Shown: positions 40,935-50,239, counted from the stretch's first letter. The stretch: 64,000 nt of DNA from Pseudoscardovia suis (GCF_002797875.1 NZ_PGFC01000002.1:248001-312000); one strand, 5' to 3'. The notes: generated by a model from the sequence alone, not told the origin. Made by a program: numbers and translations.

Positions 40935-41228
40935 GTGTCGATTTCACTCACACCGTTGGAAGACAAGATTGTCGTTAAGCAGGCTCCGGCCGAGACCCAG
41001 ACGAAGTCCGGTCTGTTCATTCCGGAGAACGCCAAGGAGAAGCCGCAGCAGGGCGAAGTCCTGGCGGTTGGTCCTGGCCGTCGCGCAGACAACGGCGAGA
41101 TCATCCCGATGGATGTCAAGGTCGGCGACAAGGTCCTGTATTCGAAGTATGGCGGCACTGAGGTGCATTTCGACGGTGAGGATCTGCTGATCCTGTCCGC
41201 TCGCGACGTGCTGGCCATCATTCGCTAA
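40935..41228 (+). CDS. groES: Co-chaperonin GroES
   Basis: The 97-residue lid of the GroEL folding chamber. Landmarks are the N-terminal [15 protein letters not shown], the mobile loop [21 protein letters not shown] that binds Gro[10 protein letters not shown] and [16 protein letters not shown], ending DVLAIIR. It starts at GTG 40935 after AGGAGG. groEL does not follow; a terminator comes next, so GroEL is encoded elsewhere, as in several bifidobacteria and other actinobacteria. Confidence 0.97.
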   Translation: MSISLTPLEDKIVVKQAPAETQTKSGLFIPENAKEKPQQGEVLAVGPGRRADNGEIIPMDVKVGDKVLYSKYGGTEVHFDGEDLLILSARDVLAIIR

Positions 41229-41253
41229 TTTTCACTGGCCGACGCCTCATTTC

Positions 41254-41281
41254 AAAGCCCGCCCATGCGGCGGGCTTTTTG
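41254..41281 (+). terminator. Rho-independent terminator after groES
   Basis: Stem aaagcccgcc / ggcgggcttt around a short loop, followed by a T run ending at 41280. Confidence 0.85.
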
Positions 41282-41468
41282 TATTGTGCTGCGGCATGAT
41301 TCCATGCCTCGCAGCGTTGCGGCTGGGCGATCGCTAGGCGCGTGAAGAGGGTTGGGATGCTCTCGCGACACGCCGTTAGGCGTCGACTTGCGCTTCTTAA
41401 AATTTCATGGCATTATAGCCAAGTTGCCGCACGAGAGAGCAACGCAAGAAGTTCCCTCGAGTTGCAAT

Positions 41469-41550
41469 GGCTGATTTCCCAAGCGGTCAAAGGGAGCAGA
41501 CTGTAAATCTGCCGGCTCTGCCTTCAGTGGTTCGAATCCACTATCAGCCA
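41469..41550 (+). tRNA. tRNA-Tyr (GTA)
   Basis: Acceptor GGCTGAT (41469-41475) pairs with ATCAGCC (41543-41549); anticodon loop CTGTAAA; a long variable arm of class II type; discriminator A. CCA is not encoded. A weak promoter candidate (TTGCGC 41388, TTATAG 41413, 19-base spacer) precedes this three-tRNA cluster. Confidence 0.95.
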
Positions 41551-41551
41551 C

Positions 41552-41626
<75 letters not shown>

Positions 41627-41627
41627 T

Positions 41628-41701
41628 GGCGGGATAGCTCAGCTGGCTAGAGCGTACGACTCATAATCGTAAGGTCGAGTGTTCGAGTCACTCTCTCGCT
41701 A
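41628..41701 (+). tRNA. tRNA-Met (CAT), elongator
   Basis: Anticodon CTCATAA with a TACGA/TCGTA stem, which lacks the three G-C pairs of an initiator. The acceptor GGCGGGA/TCTCGCT contains G-T pairs at 1-72 and 5-68, as in the mycobacterial elongator tRNA-Met that also lies next to tRNA-Thr and rpmG. CCA not encoded. tRNA-Ile2 (lysidine-modified CAT) is the alternative but fits less well. Confidence 0.9.
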
Positions 41702-41763
41702 CGAGAGCCGGCCGGGCGATACAGTCTGGCCGGCACAATTCGGTAAACAAACAGAGGTGGAAA

Positions 41764-41934
41764 ATGGCTAGCAAGAGCGCCGATATTCGTCCGGGCATCA
41801 CGCTCGCATGCACCGAGTGCAAGGAGCGCAATTACATCACGACGAAGAATCGTCGTAACACGCCCGACCGTCTCGAACTCAAGAAGTTCTGCCCGCGCTG
41901 CGGCAAGCACACGCTGCATCGTGAAACCCGCTAA
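41764..41934 (+). CDS. rpmG: 50S ribosomal protein L33
   Basis: A 56-residue L33 of the zinc-binding type: [22 protein letters not shown], then [14 protein letters not shown], with both CxxC pairs present. This C+ form needs zinc; bacteria often also have a C- paralogue. ATG 41764 follows AGGTGG. The tRNA-Thr-tRNA-Met-rpmG order is shared with mycobacteria. A terminator follows. Confidence 0.97.
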   Translation: MASKSADIRPGITLACTECKERNYITTKNRRNTPDRLELKKFCPRCGKHTLHRETR

Positions 41935-41962
41935 AGCGTGGATTCGCTAAAGCTAGACTTTA

Positions 41963-41987
41963 CAGCCCGGTTCGCCGGGCTTTTTTC
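41963..41987 (+). terminator. Rho-independent terminator after rpmG
   Basis: Stem agcccgg/ccgggct with a TTCG loop followed by six T. Confidence 0.9.
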
Positions 41988-42199
41988 ATATCCAGCTACG
42001 GTTGTCCAGCCACATAATTGAGGTGCCATCGCCACATGGAAAAGGCCTGTCATCCGGCGGACGGCTTATCGCCAACGATCCATGTCGCCGTGGCAGTTAC
42101 TGCGGTTGCCCTACACTTCTAGATAGCACCATTGCCCATGCCTATTTACGGATCATCCCGTATTCCACGTGATGCTCACGTCAGCCAAGGGAGGCATTC

Positions 42200-43540
42200 A
42201 TGACCGACGCGCTTATCAATCAACCTGCTGCACAAGTGAATGCTGCACAAGCGGATGTTGCACAGACAGATGCTGCACAGACAGATACGCCCGCTTTCAG
42301 CGACATCACGACCATTCGCATCGGTGGCGCCATCCGCACATTCGTGCAGCCTGCCACGGAAGACGAATTTATCGATGCCGTGCGTTCCGCGGACTCGAAG
42401 TATGAAAGGCTGTGCGTGATCGGTGGCGGAAGCAACATGCTTGTCTCTGATGCGCCGTTCGATGGCACCGTGGTGCGTGACGCCCGTCACGGCGTGGATG
42501 TGCAGGATATGCCGGCGAAGGCCTCACAGCACAATGGCGAGGACGTCACGGTTACCGCGCAAGCCGGCGTGAACTGGGATGATTTCGTGGCTTTCACCGT
42601 TGCACACGGACTGGAAGGCGTCGAAGGGCTCAGCGGCATTCCCGGCACCGTGGGAGCATCTGTGGTGCAAAACATCGGCGCATACGGGCAGGAGGTCGCC
42701 TCCAGCATTCGAAAGGTGCGGGTATGGGACAGGCAGGAACAGGTCATTCGCACCCTGGATGCCGACGATCTGCGGTTCGGCTACCGCACATCCTCTCTCA
42801 AGACGACCATGTACACCGGCTCGCTGCAGGCACGGGAAACGACCCAGTGGTTCCCCACACCGCGGTTCATTGTGCTTGAGGTGACCTATGTGTTGCATTC
42901 CGACAATCGCGGCACCGTAGGCATGGGGCAGCTTGCCAAGGCTCTCGGAGTTGACGTGGGGGAGCGCATGGAGCTCGCTCGCATTCGCGATGCCGTGCTG
43001 AAGGTGCGCGCCGGCAAAGACATGCTGGAGGACCCGACTCGCTACGCCAACCGTTGGATGGCTGGCACCAAGGCGAGCCTCATGGCCGCAGGGACTTTCA
43101 CTGGCAATGACGACGCTGTGGGCGATAGCGACACGGCAGGCCAGACGGTGCAGCCCAATCACAATCGTTGGAGCTGCGGAAGTTTCTTCATCAATCCCGT
43201 GGTCAAGACGGCCCACGCGCAGCGTTACCTCGACGGCGCGCCGCAGTATCCGGTTGCGCTTCCCGACGGCTCCATGGGCGTCAAGACGTCCGCTGCATGG
43301 CTTATCGACCATGCGGGATTCCATCGTGGCTTCACTCTTGCGTCGAGTCAGGACGATGATGTGCAGGAGTCGCACCCCGAACTGGGCCGCGCTGGTCTGA
43401 GCACCGTGCATACCCTTGCCCTGACGAACAGGGGACAGGCGCGCTTTGATGATGTGATGCGCCTTGCCGCAAGCATCCAGAAAGGTGTAGAAGACACTTT
43501 CGGAATCCATCTTGTGCCTGAACCGGTGATCGTGCGCTGA
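42200..43540 (+). CDS. murB: UDP-N-acetylenolpyruvoylglucosamine reductase
   Basis: FAD enzyme that reduces UDP-GlcNAc-enolpyruvate to UDP-MurNAc, committing it to peptidoglycan. The 446 residues include a 30-residue Ala/Gln N-terminal repeat part (AAQ-x-[ND]), then the FAD domain with TTIRIGGAI, CVIGGGSNMLVSD, GVEGLSGIPGTVGASVVQNIGAYGQEV, and the substrate domain with CGSFFINPV carrying the proton-donor Ser. The C-terminal ESHPELGRAG-STVHTLALTNRG block matches long actinobacterial MurB. ATG 42200 follows GGGAGG. Confidence 0.95.
   Translation: MTDALINQPAAQVNAAQADVAQTDAAQTDTPAFSDITTIRIGGAIRTFVQPATEDEFIDAVRSADSKYERLCVIGGGSNMLVSDAPFDGTVVRDARHGVDVQDMPAKASQHNGEDVTVTAQAGVNWDDFVAFTVAHGLEGVEGLSGIPGTVGASVVQNIGAYGQEVASSIRKVRVWDRQEQVIRTLDADDLRFGYRTSSLKTTMYTGSLQARETTQWFPTPRFIVLEVTYVLHSDNRGTVGMGQLAKALGVDVGERMELARIRDAVLKVRAGKDMLEDPTRYANRWMAGTKASLMAAGTFTGNDDAVGDSDTAGQTVQPNHNRWSCGSFFINPVVKTAHAQRYLDGAPQYPVALPDGSMGVKTSAAWLIDHAGFHRGFTLASSQDDDVQESHPELGRAGLSTVHTLALTNRGQARFDDVMRLAASIQKGVEDTFGIHLVPEPVIVR
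42227..42286 (+). repeat. Four in-frame 15-bp repeats in murB
   Basis: Units at 42227, 42242, 42257 and 42272 (for example gctgcacagacagat) encode the AAQ-x-D pentapeptides at the MurB N-terminus. Confidence 0.85.
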
Positions 43541-43762
43541 GCCATGCCACGTCTGGCATGCGTCGCCCGGAGCCGAACCGAGCCGTCGAATGCATCGCTG
43601 CGGCGGCGATGGCACGACACGCACAAGGGTCCAGGCGCGTTGGCGCAGCGTCGTCAAACGGTCGTAACCTTGTAGCAGAACTCGCGCCTCGGGTTGCGTC
43701 CGCTGCAGCCCAGCAATTCGGCGCGCATCATGTTGGCCGCATCGCGGCAGGAAGGAGCCATC

Positions 43763-44086
43763 ATGGCCTACGTTATCGCTGAGCCTTGCGTGGATGTCAA
43801 GGACAAAGCCTGTGTGGACGAATGCCCCGTGGATTGCATCTACGAAGGTGACCGCACGCTGTACATCAACCCCAACGAATGCGTTGATTGCGGTGCTTGC
43901 GAGCCTGTGTGCCCCACCGAGGCGATCTTCTATGAAGACGACCTGCCTGATGACTGGGCGTGGTACAAGGATGCCGCGGTGAGCTTCTTCGCTGAAGTCG
44001 GTGACAAGGGCGGAGCTTCCGCAGTCGGCGCCTTTGGCCATGATGAGCCCCGTGTGGCTGCGCTTCCCGCCGGTATCAACGGCTGA
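43763..44086 (+). CDS. fdxA: 7Fe ferredoxin
   Basis: A 107-residue electron carrier with one [3Fe-4S] and one [4Fe-4S] cluster. Cluster ligands: C-x7-C-x3-CP at the N-terminus (ACVDECPVDC) and C-x2-C-x2-C-x3-CP (CVDCGACEPVCP). The C-terminal acidic tail is typical of actinobacterial FdxA/FdxC. The start is ATG 43763 after GAAGGAG. It is 11 bases before dapC, an order also seen in mycobacteria (fdxC-dapC). Confidence 0.95.
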   Translation: MAYVIAEPCVDVKDKACVDECPVDCIYEGDRTLYINPNECVDCGACEPVCPTEAIFYEDDLPDDWAWYKDAAVSFFAEVGDKGGASAVGAFGHDEPRVAALPAGING

Positions 44087-44097
44087 TTGGCGCATTC

Positions 44098-45258
44098 ATG
44101 GGTTTTGAAGCGTATTCGACTCCTTACGATTGGTCCCGCGTCTCTGCATTTCGCACAGCGGCAGCGGCATATCCGGGCGGTTCCGTCGACCTTTCCATCG
44201 GTTCGCCGGTGGATCCGGTGTCCGATGGCGTGCGTAAGGCCTTGGCTGATTCCTCCAATGCGCGCAACGCCTACGGGTATCCCGCAACGGTGGGTACGCC
44301 GGAGCTGCGCGAGGCGATGTCTCAATGGTATGCGCGCAATCGTGGTGTCGATCTGGCCGCCCTCGGTGCAACCGTTGTGCCCTCCGTCGGTTCGAAGGAA
44401 GCCGTTGCCTTGATGGCGTCCATGCTGCATTTGCAGCCGGAGGACGTGGTCATCCAGCCGCGGATCGCATATCCCACGTATGCCATCGGCACGCAGCTGG
44501 CTGGCGCCACCGTCAAGCTGGTCGATGCAGTCGAAAACACCGCATCATGGGAGCACATCAAGGGAGTCAAGGCCATTTGGGTCAATTCACCCAACAACCC
44601 CAGCGGCAAGATGCTCAATGCATTCCAACTGCACGACATTGTGATGGCGGCGCGCCGTATCGGTGCCGTGGTGCTCAGCGATGAATGCTATGCATTGCTG
44701 GCATGGCGCGGATCCGATGATGCTGCTGATGCCACAGGCCTTGCTGCGCACGCGGCTCCGTCCATTCTTGACCCGGGCGTGTGCTCGGGCAGTGCCGAAG
44801 GAATACTTGCGTTGTATTCCTTGAGCAAACAGAGCAACATGGCGGGCTATCGCGTGGCGTTCATCGCCGGCGACAAGAATCTGGTCGATCCCATGGCGGC
44901 ATTGCGTAAGCAAATCGGCTTGATCATACCAGGACCGGTGCAGGCGGCAATGACGTACGCATTGGGAGACGGCGACACCGTGGTGGCCCAAAGACGCAAG
45001 TATCTGTCCAGACTCATGTCGCTTGTCGACGGGCTCAAGGCGTTCGGCTACGGTGACGCTGCGATTCCTGATGGTGGTCTGTATGTGTGGGTGAAGGCAC
45101 TGGGCAAGGATTGCTGGGATGACATGGATGTGCTTGCCGAACTTGGCATTGTGCCAGCTCCCGGTGAATTCTACGGCGACAGCGGGTACCTGCGGTTCTC
45201 GGTGACAGCCACCGATGAGGCGGTCAACCGTGCGGCGCACCGCCTGCGTGGTGCTTGA
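44098..45258 (+). CDS. dapC: N-succinyldiaminopimelate aminotransferase (DapC type)
   Basis: PLP aminotransferase of the lysine/diaminopimelate pathway, fold type I. The 386 residues begin with YDWSRVSAFRTAAAAYPGGSVDLSIGSPVDPV, a strong match to actinobacterial DapC. PLP-site landmarks: NAYGYPATVGTPELREAM, VNSPNNPSG, VVLSDECYALLAW and the Schiff-base Lys in YSLSKQSNMAGYR. The substrate Arg is in YLRFSVTATD near the C-terminus. The call rests on the family match plus the fdxA neighbour. Confidence 0.9.
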   Translation: MGFEAYSTPYDWSRVSAFRTAAAAYPGGSVDLSIGSPVDPVSDGVRKALADSSNARNAYGYPATVGTPELREAMSQWYARNRGVDLAALGATVVPSVGSKEAVALMASMLHLQPEDVVIQPRIAYPTYAIGTQLAGATVKLVDAVENTASWEHIKGVKAIWVNSPNNPSGKMLNAFQLHDIVMAARRIGAVVLSDECYALLAWRGSDDAADATGLAAHAAPSILDPGVCSGSAEGILALYSLSKQSNMAGYRVAFIAGDKNLVDPMAALRKQIGLIIPGPVQAAMTYALGDGDTVVAQRRKYLSRLMSLVDGLKAFGYGDAAIPDGGLYVWVKALGKDCWDDMDVLAELGIVPAPGEFYGDSGYLRFSVTATDEAVNRAAHRLRGA

Positions 45259-45317
45259 TGCGCATCGCTGCCTGAATCATCTAAGGGTGATTGAGGAGGG
45301 TGACTGAGGTTAGCGTG

Positions 45318-45354
45318 ATCCGGGCGCGGATGAGAAATCCGCGTCCGGATTTTT
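45318..45354 (+). terminator. Rho-independent terminator after dapC
   Basis: A 14-base stem (45318-45331 with 45337-45350, one G-T pair) with a 5-base loop and TTTT. Confidence 0.85.
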
Positions 45355-45512
45355 ATATGATGCGCCGTGTGCATGCCCTCGGTTCACGGCTTGATTGTTA
45401 TTGCCATGGCCGCTTGCATCCATGGTTTGGCGAGAGAACGAAAGACCTAAGAATGAAGGGCTCGGGAACGAAAGGCCTCAGGACGGAAGGCGTAGGGCGG
45501 AATGCGTAGGAA

Positions 45513-45547
45513 CGAAAAAGGCCTTGGACACGAAGTTCCAAGGCCTT
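45513..45547 (-). terminator. Terminator for tRNA-Ser (minus)
   Basis: Stem aaggccttgga / tccaaggcctt (45518-45528, 45537-45547); on the minus strand it ends in a run of T. Loose 15-18 bp repeats (aacgaaaggcc-like) lie just beyond at about 45432-45515. Confidence 0.7.
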
Positions 45548-45552
45548 GCGGG

Positions 45553-45641
45553 CGGAGACGGAGGGATTCGGACCCTCGAACCACAAAAACGTGATTAACA
45601 CCTTAGCAGGGTGCCCCTATCGACCACTCAGGCACGTCTCC
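45553..45641 (-). tRNA. tRNA-Ser (GCT)
   Basis: On the minus strand: acceptor GGAGACG/CGTCTCC, anticodon loop CTGCTAA, long class II variable arm, discriminator G. CCA is not encoded. Confidence 0.95.
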
Positions 45642-45863
45642 AGGCTGTGTATGCAAATCGACTTGCATAGTGCTGACCTGCATATTGAATTATATGAAGC
45701 GCTGCATACGCTGCAGCAACGCAACAGTGCAAAACAATATCAGAAATTCACAAAAACACCAAAACGGCGTGGTTGGCGGTGCGCTCGGCGTTCGTAGTCC
45801 GACATGCATGCGGTCCGCATGACATGCGGAGCCTTAGGCGGTTTGTCGCGGCATAATGAGGTT

Positions 45864-47168
45864 ATGAGCACGTCACCGAGGCCTGAGGCAGCCAAACGAG
45901 ATTGGGGACACGACCCTACTGGGTGCACGATTCTGCATGTCGACATGGATGCTTTCTTTGCTTCATGCGAAATCGCACGCAACCCACAGCTGCGAGGGCT
46001 GCCCGTGATCATCGGCACCGGTGCCCGCGCCGTTGTCTCAGCGGCGAGCTACGAGGCACGCGCATTCGGGGTGAATTCCGCCATGCCACTGTCGGCTGCC
46101 CGCAGGAGGTGCCCGCAAGGCGTGTTCCTGCCAGTGGACATGGCATACTACCGGTCGGTTTCCGCCCAAGTGTTCGAGATATTCGAAGAGGTGACGCCCT
46201 TCATCGAGAAAGTCTCGGTCGATGAAGGCTATCTGGATGTCTCCGGTGCATTGTCTGCATGGTCGGGAGGGCCGGAGCAGATGGGTGCATGGATCCGCCA
46301 GCAGGTCCACGATCGCCTGGGCATCACATGTTCTGTGGGCATCGCATCCAACAAACTCATCGCCAAGCTTGCATCCACCACTGCCAAGCCGGACGGCATG
46401 CTCATCATTCCCAAGGCGCGCAACGCCGAATTCATCCAAGTTATGCCATTGAGATCGGTGCCCGGCATCGGCCCTGCGATGGAGAAATCACTTGCTGCAT
46501 GGGGGTGCACCACCGTGGCGCAACTCGCACGGCTGAGCGAAGATGACCTGCTCCACGCCACTGGGTCGCGAGTGGAGGCTGAGCGCCTCTGGCGTGCCGC
46601 TCGCGGGCAGGACGACCGTCGCGTTGTGGTGTCGGCACCCGAAAAATCCGTGGGTTACGAGCGCACATTTGATGTTGATCACACCACGCTCGGCCCGGTG
46701 GACGCTTTGGTGCGCATGTGCTGCGAAGAGGTTGCGTCCCGGCTCCGCGCTCGCGAACTCGTGGGGCGCACGGTGAATGTGAAAATCCGCTACTCTGACC
46801 TTCGGTATGTCTCGCGCGCGCGTTCACTCGGCCGGCCCCTCGACACGGCGGCGGACATCTATCCGACTGCGCATGAACTGCTGTGCGACATCCTCGCGGT
46901 GGGAACCGACGCTCCGGGGCCCACAAGGCTGTTCCAACCCGTGCGCCTTGCCGGGGTGTCGGTCAGCTCTCTGGAAAGCGCTCATGGCGCGGCATACCAG
47001 CCGACGTTCGAAGACTTGTTGGAACAGGAGGACGCTGAGACGAATCCTTCGCACATAAGATCGCAGTCCGAAGTGCGCGCCAAGACCGGCGAGGCAGAGA
47101 AAGCCATCGATGATATTCGCAGGCGTTTTGGCAAAGGCTCCGTGGGCTTCGGTTTGCGCGGCGAGTGA
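45864..47168 (+). CDS. dinB: DNA polymerase IV
   Basis: Y-family translesion polymerase; 434 residues. Palm acids are in HVDMDAFFASCE (about 24-35) and KVSVDEGYLDV (about 116-126); the fingers carry VSAASYEARAFGV. The helix-hairpin-helix region VPGIGPAMEKSLAAWG and little-finger domain with KIRYSDLRYVSR follow. A non-conserved C-terminal part ends GLRGE. No QLxLF-type clamp motif is evident beyond the last part. The start is ATG 45864 (ATGAGG upstream); the final codons and stop are shared with a repeat found again near 50951. Confidence 0.95.
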   Translation: MSTSPRPEAAKRDWGHDPTGCTILHVDMDAFFASCEIARNPQLRGLPVIIGTGARAVVSAASYEARAFGVNSAMPLSAARRRCPQGVFLPVDMAYYRSVSAQVFEIFEEVTPFIEKVSVDEGYLDVSGALSAWSGGPEQMGAWIRQQVHDRLGITCSVGIASNKLIAKLASTTAKPDGMLIIPKARNAEFIQVMPLRSVPGIGPAMEKSLAAWGCTTVAQLARLSEDDLLHATGSRVEAERLWRAARGQDDRRVVVSAPEKSVGYERTFDVDHTTLGPVDALVRMCCEEVASRLRARELVGRTVNVKIRYSDLRYVSRARSLGRPLDTAADIYPTAHELLCDILAVGTDAPGPTRLFQPVRLAGVSVSSLESAHGAAYQPTFEDLLEQEDAETNPSHIRSQSEVRAKTGEAEKAIDDIRRRFGKGSVGFGLRGE

Positions 47169-47314
47169 CTTTGTCTTGTCGGAATTGTCGCTTGCTGGGG
47201 GAATCGTGACTCTGGGCGGAGTCGTCACCTTATTGGGGATTATTGGGCAATCTCGGCATTGGCTGTGCGGTGAGTGGCTTCAGTCTCTGGGCACACTGAT
47301 TAGAATCGGGGAGT

Positions 47315-48796
47315 GTGGCGAACATCATCGACTATGTGAAGACGGAGATGAGACGGCTTCCCTCGGGTGCAACGGTGCAGGGAAGCGCCGACGGCTCCCA
47401 GACAGACTCAGACGCAGGCTCAGCGCATGGTGCTGCCTTTGACGCTGCGGGCGCTGCCGGCAGTGCTCACGCCTCGCGCCCTTTCCATGATGTCGACAGC
47501 CTGGTGCTTTCGCAGCTCGCCTATGTGCACATGCCCGATAATGTGCCGCGATTGCCATCTACGGGCGCCGCGCTGCCCGCGAGCGCATACGTGTCGATTC
47601 GCGATTTGCTGCGCGCCGAATGCTATGACGCCATGTTCCCCACGAAAGGCGCCAACAGTTCGTTGTGCGCACTGGTCGAGGCGATGGCGGCAAGCCCTCG
47701 TTTCCGTGGTATGCGTGTGGGCAATTACATCTCGGTCGAGGATGATCAGCCGGGGCACGAAAAGCAGTTCGCTGCGGTGAGCGTCCTCATCGATGACCAC
47801 ACGGAGTTCGTGGCGTTCCGAGGGTCCGAGGATTCGATCGCCGCATGGAAAGAAAATTTCAACATGGCTTTCACCTGTCCGGTGCCTGCGCAAGCATCGG
47901 CTGCCAGATATCTGGAGCATGTGGCGGCCTCCAGCTCGCGGCGTCTCATCGTGGGAGGGCATTCAAAGGGCGGCAATCTGGCGGTTTACGCTGCCATGAA
48001 GGCACCTGAGAATGTGCGGCGGCGCATCGAGGCGATTTATTCCCATGACGGTCCCGGATTCGAGCAGCGGGTGCTGGAATCCCTCGATTTCGAACGCATC
48101 AAGCCTTTGGTTCACAAGACGGTTCCCGAAGATTCCATCATCGGAATGATTTTTCAGACCCAGGAGGATTTCACCGTCGTTGAAAGCACCAGCCATGGCA
48201 TCGCTGAGCATTTCGCGATGACGTGGAAGGTCGAGAACGGCGATTTCGTGCGTGTGCCGCAACTGCCTCAGGGCACGCGATACGTCAATCGCACGTTGAA
48301 TGAGTGGGTTGCTCGCATCACTCCGCGTGAACGTGAAAGAGTGCTGGGCGTTCTGTTCGATATCCTTCGGTCAACCGGTTGCGAATCATTCTCCGACATG
48401 GCTGTGCATTGGCGCGAATCGCTGCCAGCCATCGGCGAAGCGGTGAAAGACATGGCTCCGTCCGATCGCAGGCTTGTGGTGACCACTTTCAAAGTGCTGT
48501 TCTCCACGGCGTTGCGCACGGCGCGCACGCAGGCGGAGGAGGACGTCGCGGTGCCGGAGTTCATGCAACAGATGGGGCAGCCGCGCGCTCGCGTGTCAAC
48601 TGCGGATCGTGGTGCGGGTCGTGATGTTGCGGATCGCTCGGGCACAGGTCCACTGGACGCCGAGGACGAAAAGCGACGGATTAAGCAAGAGCTGTCCGAA
48701 CTGTCGAAGCAGTATCGCGATGCCAAACGCCTGAACAAGCACGAGGCGCAATTGCGCAAGCAACAGATCAAGTCGCGCAAGCGGCAGGGCCGATAA
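47315..48796 (+). CDS. DUF2974 (Mbeg1-like) alpha/beta-hydrolase
   Basis: A 493-residue protein starting at GTG 47315 (begins ANIIDYVK after the start, as relatives do). The lipase-like core has AVSVLIDDHTEFVAFRGSEDS (oxyanion strand), the nucleophile elbow GGHSKGGNLAVYAA, and SHDGPGFE, consistent with the DUF2974 family of predicted hydrolases. N-terminal residues 20-60 are a low-complexity Ala/Gly/Ser insertion and the C-terminus is a highly charged helix (KRRIKQELSELSKQYRDAKRLNKHE). No signal peptide, so it acts in the cytoplasm. Substrate unknown. Confidence 0.85.
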   Translation: MANIIDYVKTEMRRLPSGATVQGSADGSQTDSDAGSAHGAAFDAAGAAGSAHASRPFHDVDSLVLSQLAYVHMPDNVPRLPSTGAALPASAYVSIRDLLRAECYDAMFPTKGANSSLCALVEAMAASPRFRGMRVGNYISVEDDQPGHEKQFAAVSVLIDDHTEFVAFRGSEDSIAAWKENFNMAFTCPVPAQASAARYLEHVAASSSRRLIVGGHSKGGNLAVYAAMKAPENVRRRIEAIYSHDGPGFEQRVLESLDFERIKPLVHKTVPEDSIIGMIFQTQEDFTVVESTSHGIAEHFAMTWKVENGDFVRVPQLPQGTRYVNRTLNEWVARITPRERERVLGVLFDILRSTGCESFSDMAVHWRESLPAIGEAVKDMAPSDRRLVVTTFKVLFSTALRTARTQAEEDVAVPEFMQQMGQPRARVSTADRGAGRDVADRSGTGPLDAEDEKRRIKQELSELSKQYRDAKRLNKHEAQLRKQQIKSRKRQGR

Positions 48797-49138
48797 CAAA
48801 AGCGCCGTGTTCGATTCAGCGCCGGAGCATGTGGTATGGCTGTTTGAACAAGCCATGGAAATTCGTGAACGACGAGCGCAGCCACAAAATAGAAGCAATC
48901 CGAAGTGGTGACAAGGGAGACAATGATAATTGTGGGCGAAAGTACTCCCTTGTCTCTCGCCACTACCTATGATAGCGTGCCGCATTCGCGAAATGCGCAG
49001 AAAATGTGAAGCTTTTGTGAAAATTGTTTGAGAAAGTAGGGTGTTCGATATTCCGGCTGACATCAGTGCGTTCGTGAGCCGTTGTGTTTCGACGTCGCCG
49101 TGCTTCATACCGTCACGTTGGTGTCTTAATGTTGGGGC
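48797..49138 (+). other. 342-base intergenic region with a long inverted repeat
   Basis: No gene. It contains a perfect 10-base inverted repeat (gacaagggag 48910-48919, ctcccttgtc 48945-48954) with a 25-base AT-rich loop and no T tract. The stretch 49000-49050 is AT-rich. Confidence 0.5.
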
Positions 49139-50137
49139 ATGACTCTCATCGAACGCAACATGGATCAGACATCCCTGCCTCTTGTAGTCGTTCCCAATTG
49201 TGTGCCGTCGCTGTCCGAGCCGCTCCTGCGCTGCATCGACAGATTCGACGGCAAAGCCCGCGTGCAGCTTTATGCCCAGCCCAAGGACGTGACGGACCCT
49301 GCGGAACTCGTTGCACGGTGCACAGGCGCAGATGCCGTCATCGTGCTGGGGTTCCACGTGACCGATGCCATGTTCGAGGCCTTGCAGCCATCCGTGCGGT
49401 GCTTTGCGTTCGGAGGCACCGGCATAGCAAATTACGTCAATGTACCACTGGCGAAGCAGCGTGGTGTGCGCATTTGCAATGTGCGGCATTATGGCGACCA
49501 ATCGGTTGCCGAGCATGCCGTGGCGCTCATGTTCGAACTGGCGAAGCGCACAGGGCGCATGGATGCACAGATGCACAAGAGTGGCTGGCCAGGGTTCGAT
49601 GCCATCCAGCTGGGTGGCAGGACCTTGGGCATTGCAGGATTCGGGGGCATCGGCAAGGCAACGGCGCGCATAGCGCGAGGCATCGGCATGAACGTCATGG
49701 AATGGTCCAGGTCATCGCATGCAGCCGAGGCCGAAGCGATGGGCGTCACAGAATCGCCGAGCTTGGCGCATCTCTTCGAAACCTGCGACATCGTGAGCCT
49801 CCATATGACGCTCTCCGCCCAGAGCGAGGGAATCATCGGGGCGGACCTCATCAACAAGCTCAGGCCGGGTGCAATGCTCATCAACACGGCGCGTTCGCAG
49901 CTTGTGGATTCCCCCGCGTTGCTGGCGCGTTTGCAGAAAGGCGACATCAGCGCTGGACTCGACGTGTTCGATGCAGAGCCCCTGCCGGACGATTCGCCTC
50001 TGCGCGGGCTTGCCAACGCCGTCATCACGCCGCACAATGCGTGGCGCACCGACGCCGCAAGCGAAGGAATTGTGCAACAATGCGTCGATAGCGTGCTCGC
50101 TTGGCTCGATGGCAAGGCAGTCAACGTTGTCGTCTGA
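49139..50137 (+). CDS. D-2-hydroxyacid dehydrogenase family protein
   Basis: A 332-residue NAD(P)-dependent dehydrogenase of the D-isomer-specific family. Nucleotide loop GIAGFGGIGKATA at about 161-173, catalytic Arg in INTARSQLVD, Glu in FDAEPLPDDS and His in ITPHNAW, all intact. The closest landmarks (GTGIANYVNVPLAKQRGVRICNV, SVAEHAVALMFEL) are common to the family, so the substrate is not resolved; phosphonate, glycerate and lactate type enzymes are all possible. The start is ATG 49139. No operon is evident. Confidence 0.9.
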   Translation: MTLIERNMDQTSLPLVVVPNCVPSLSEPLLRCIDRFDGKARVQLYAQPKDVTDPAELVARCTGADAVIVLGFHVTDAMFEALQPSVRCFAFGGTGIANYVNVPLAKQRGVRICNVRHYGDQSVAEHAVALMFELAKRTGRMDAQMHKSGWPGFDAIQLGGRTLGIAGFGGIGKATARIARGIGMNVMEWSRSSHAAEAEAMGVTESPSLAHLFETCDIVSLHMTLSAQSEGIIGADLINKLRPGAMLINTARSQLVDSPALLARLQKGDISAGLDVFDAEPLPDDSPLRGLANAVITPHNAWRTDAASEGIVQQCVDSVLAWLDGKAVNVVV

Positions 50138-50147
50138 TGCCTTGCCT

Positions 50148-50206
50148 GTGGCAGAGTGGGCAATCCCGTGGCGCAGTGGACGATACGGTGCGCAGTGGAC
50201 GACACG
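50148..50206 (+). repeat. Imperfect 20-bp tandem repeat
   Basis: Three units of the form gtggcgcagtggacgatacg between the dehydrogenase gene and the IMPACT gene. Confidence 0.6.
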
Positions 50207-50239
50207 GTGCGCGCGGTGGCATGAATCAGGCAGGTTGAT

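Noticed and set aside
41628-41701. Initiator tRNA-Met or tRNA-Ile2 for the CAT-anticodon tRNA
   Set aside because: The anticodon stem lacks three consecutive G-C pairs, and sequence plus gene order match the actinobacterial elongator tRNA-Met.
45432-45515. A small gene next to tRNA-Ser
   Set aside because: The stretch is a degenerate purine-rich repeat without ribosome binding site or codon bias.
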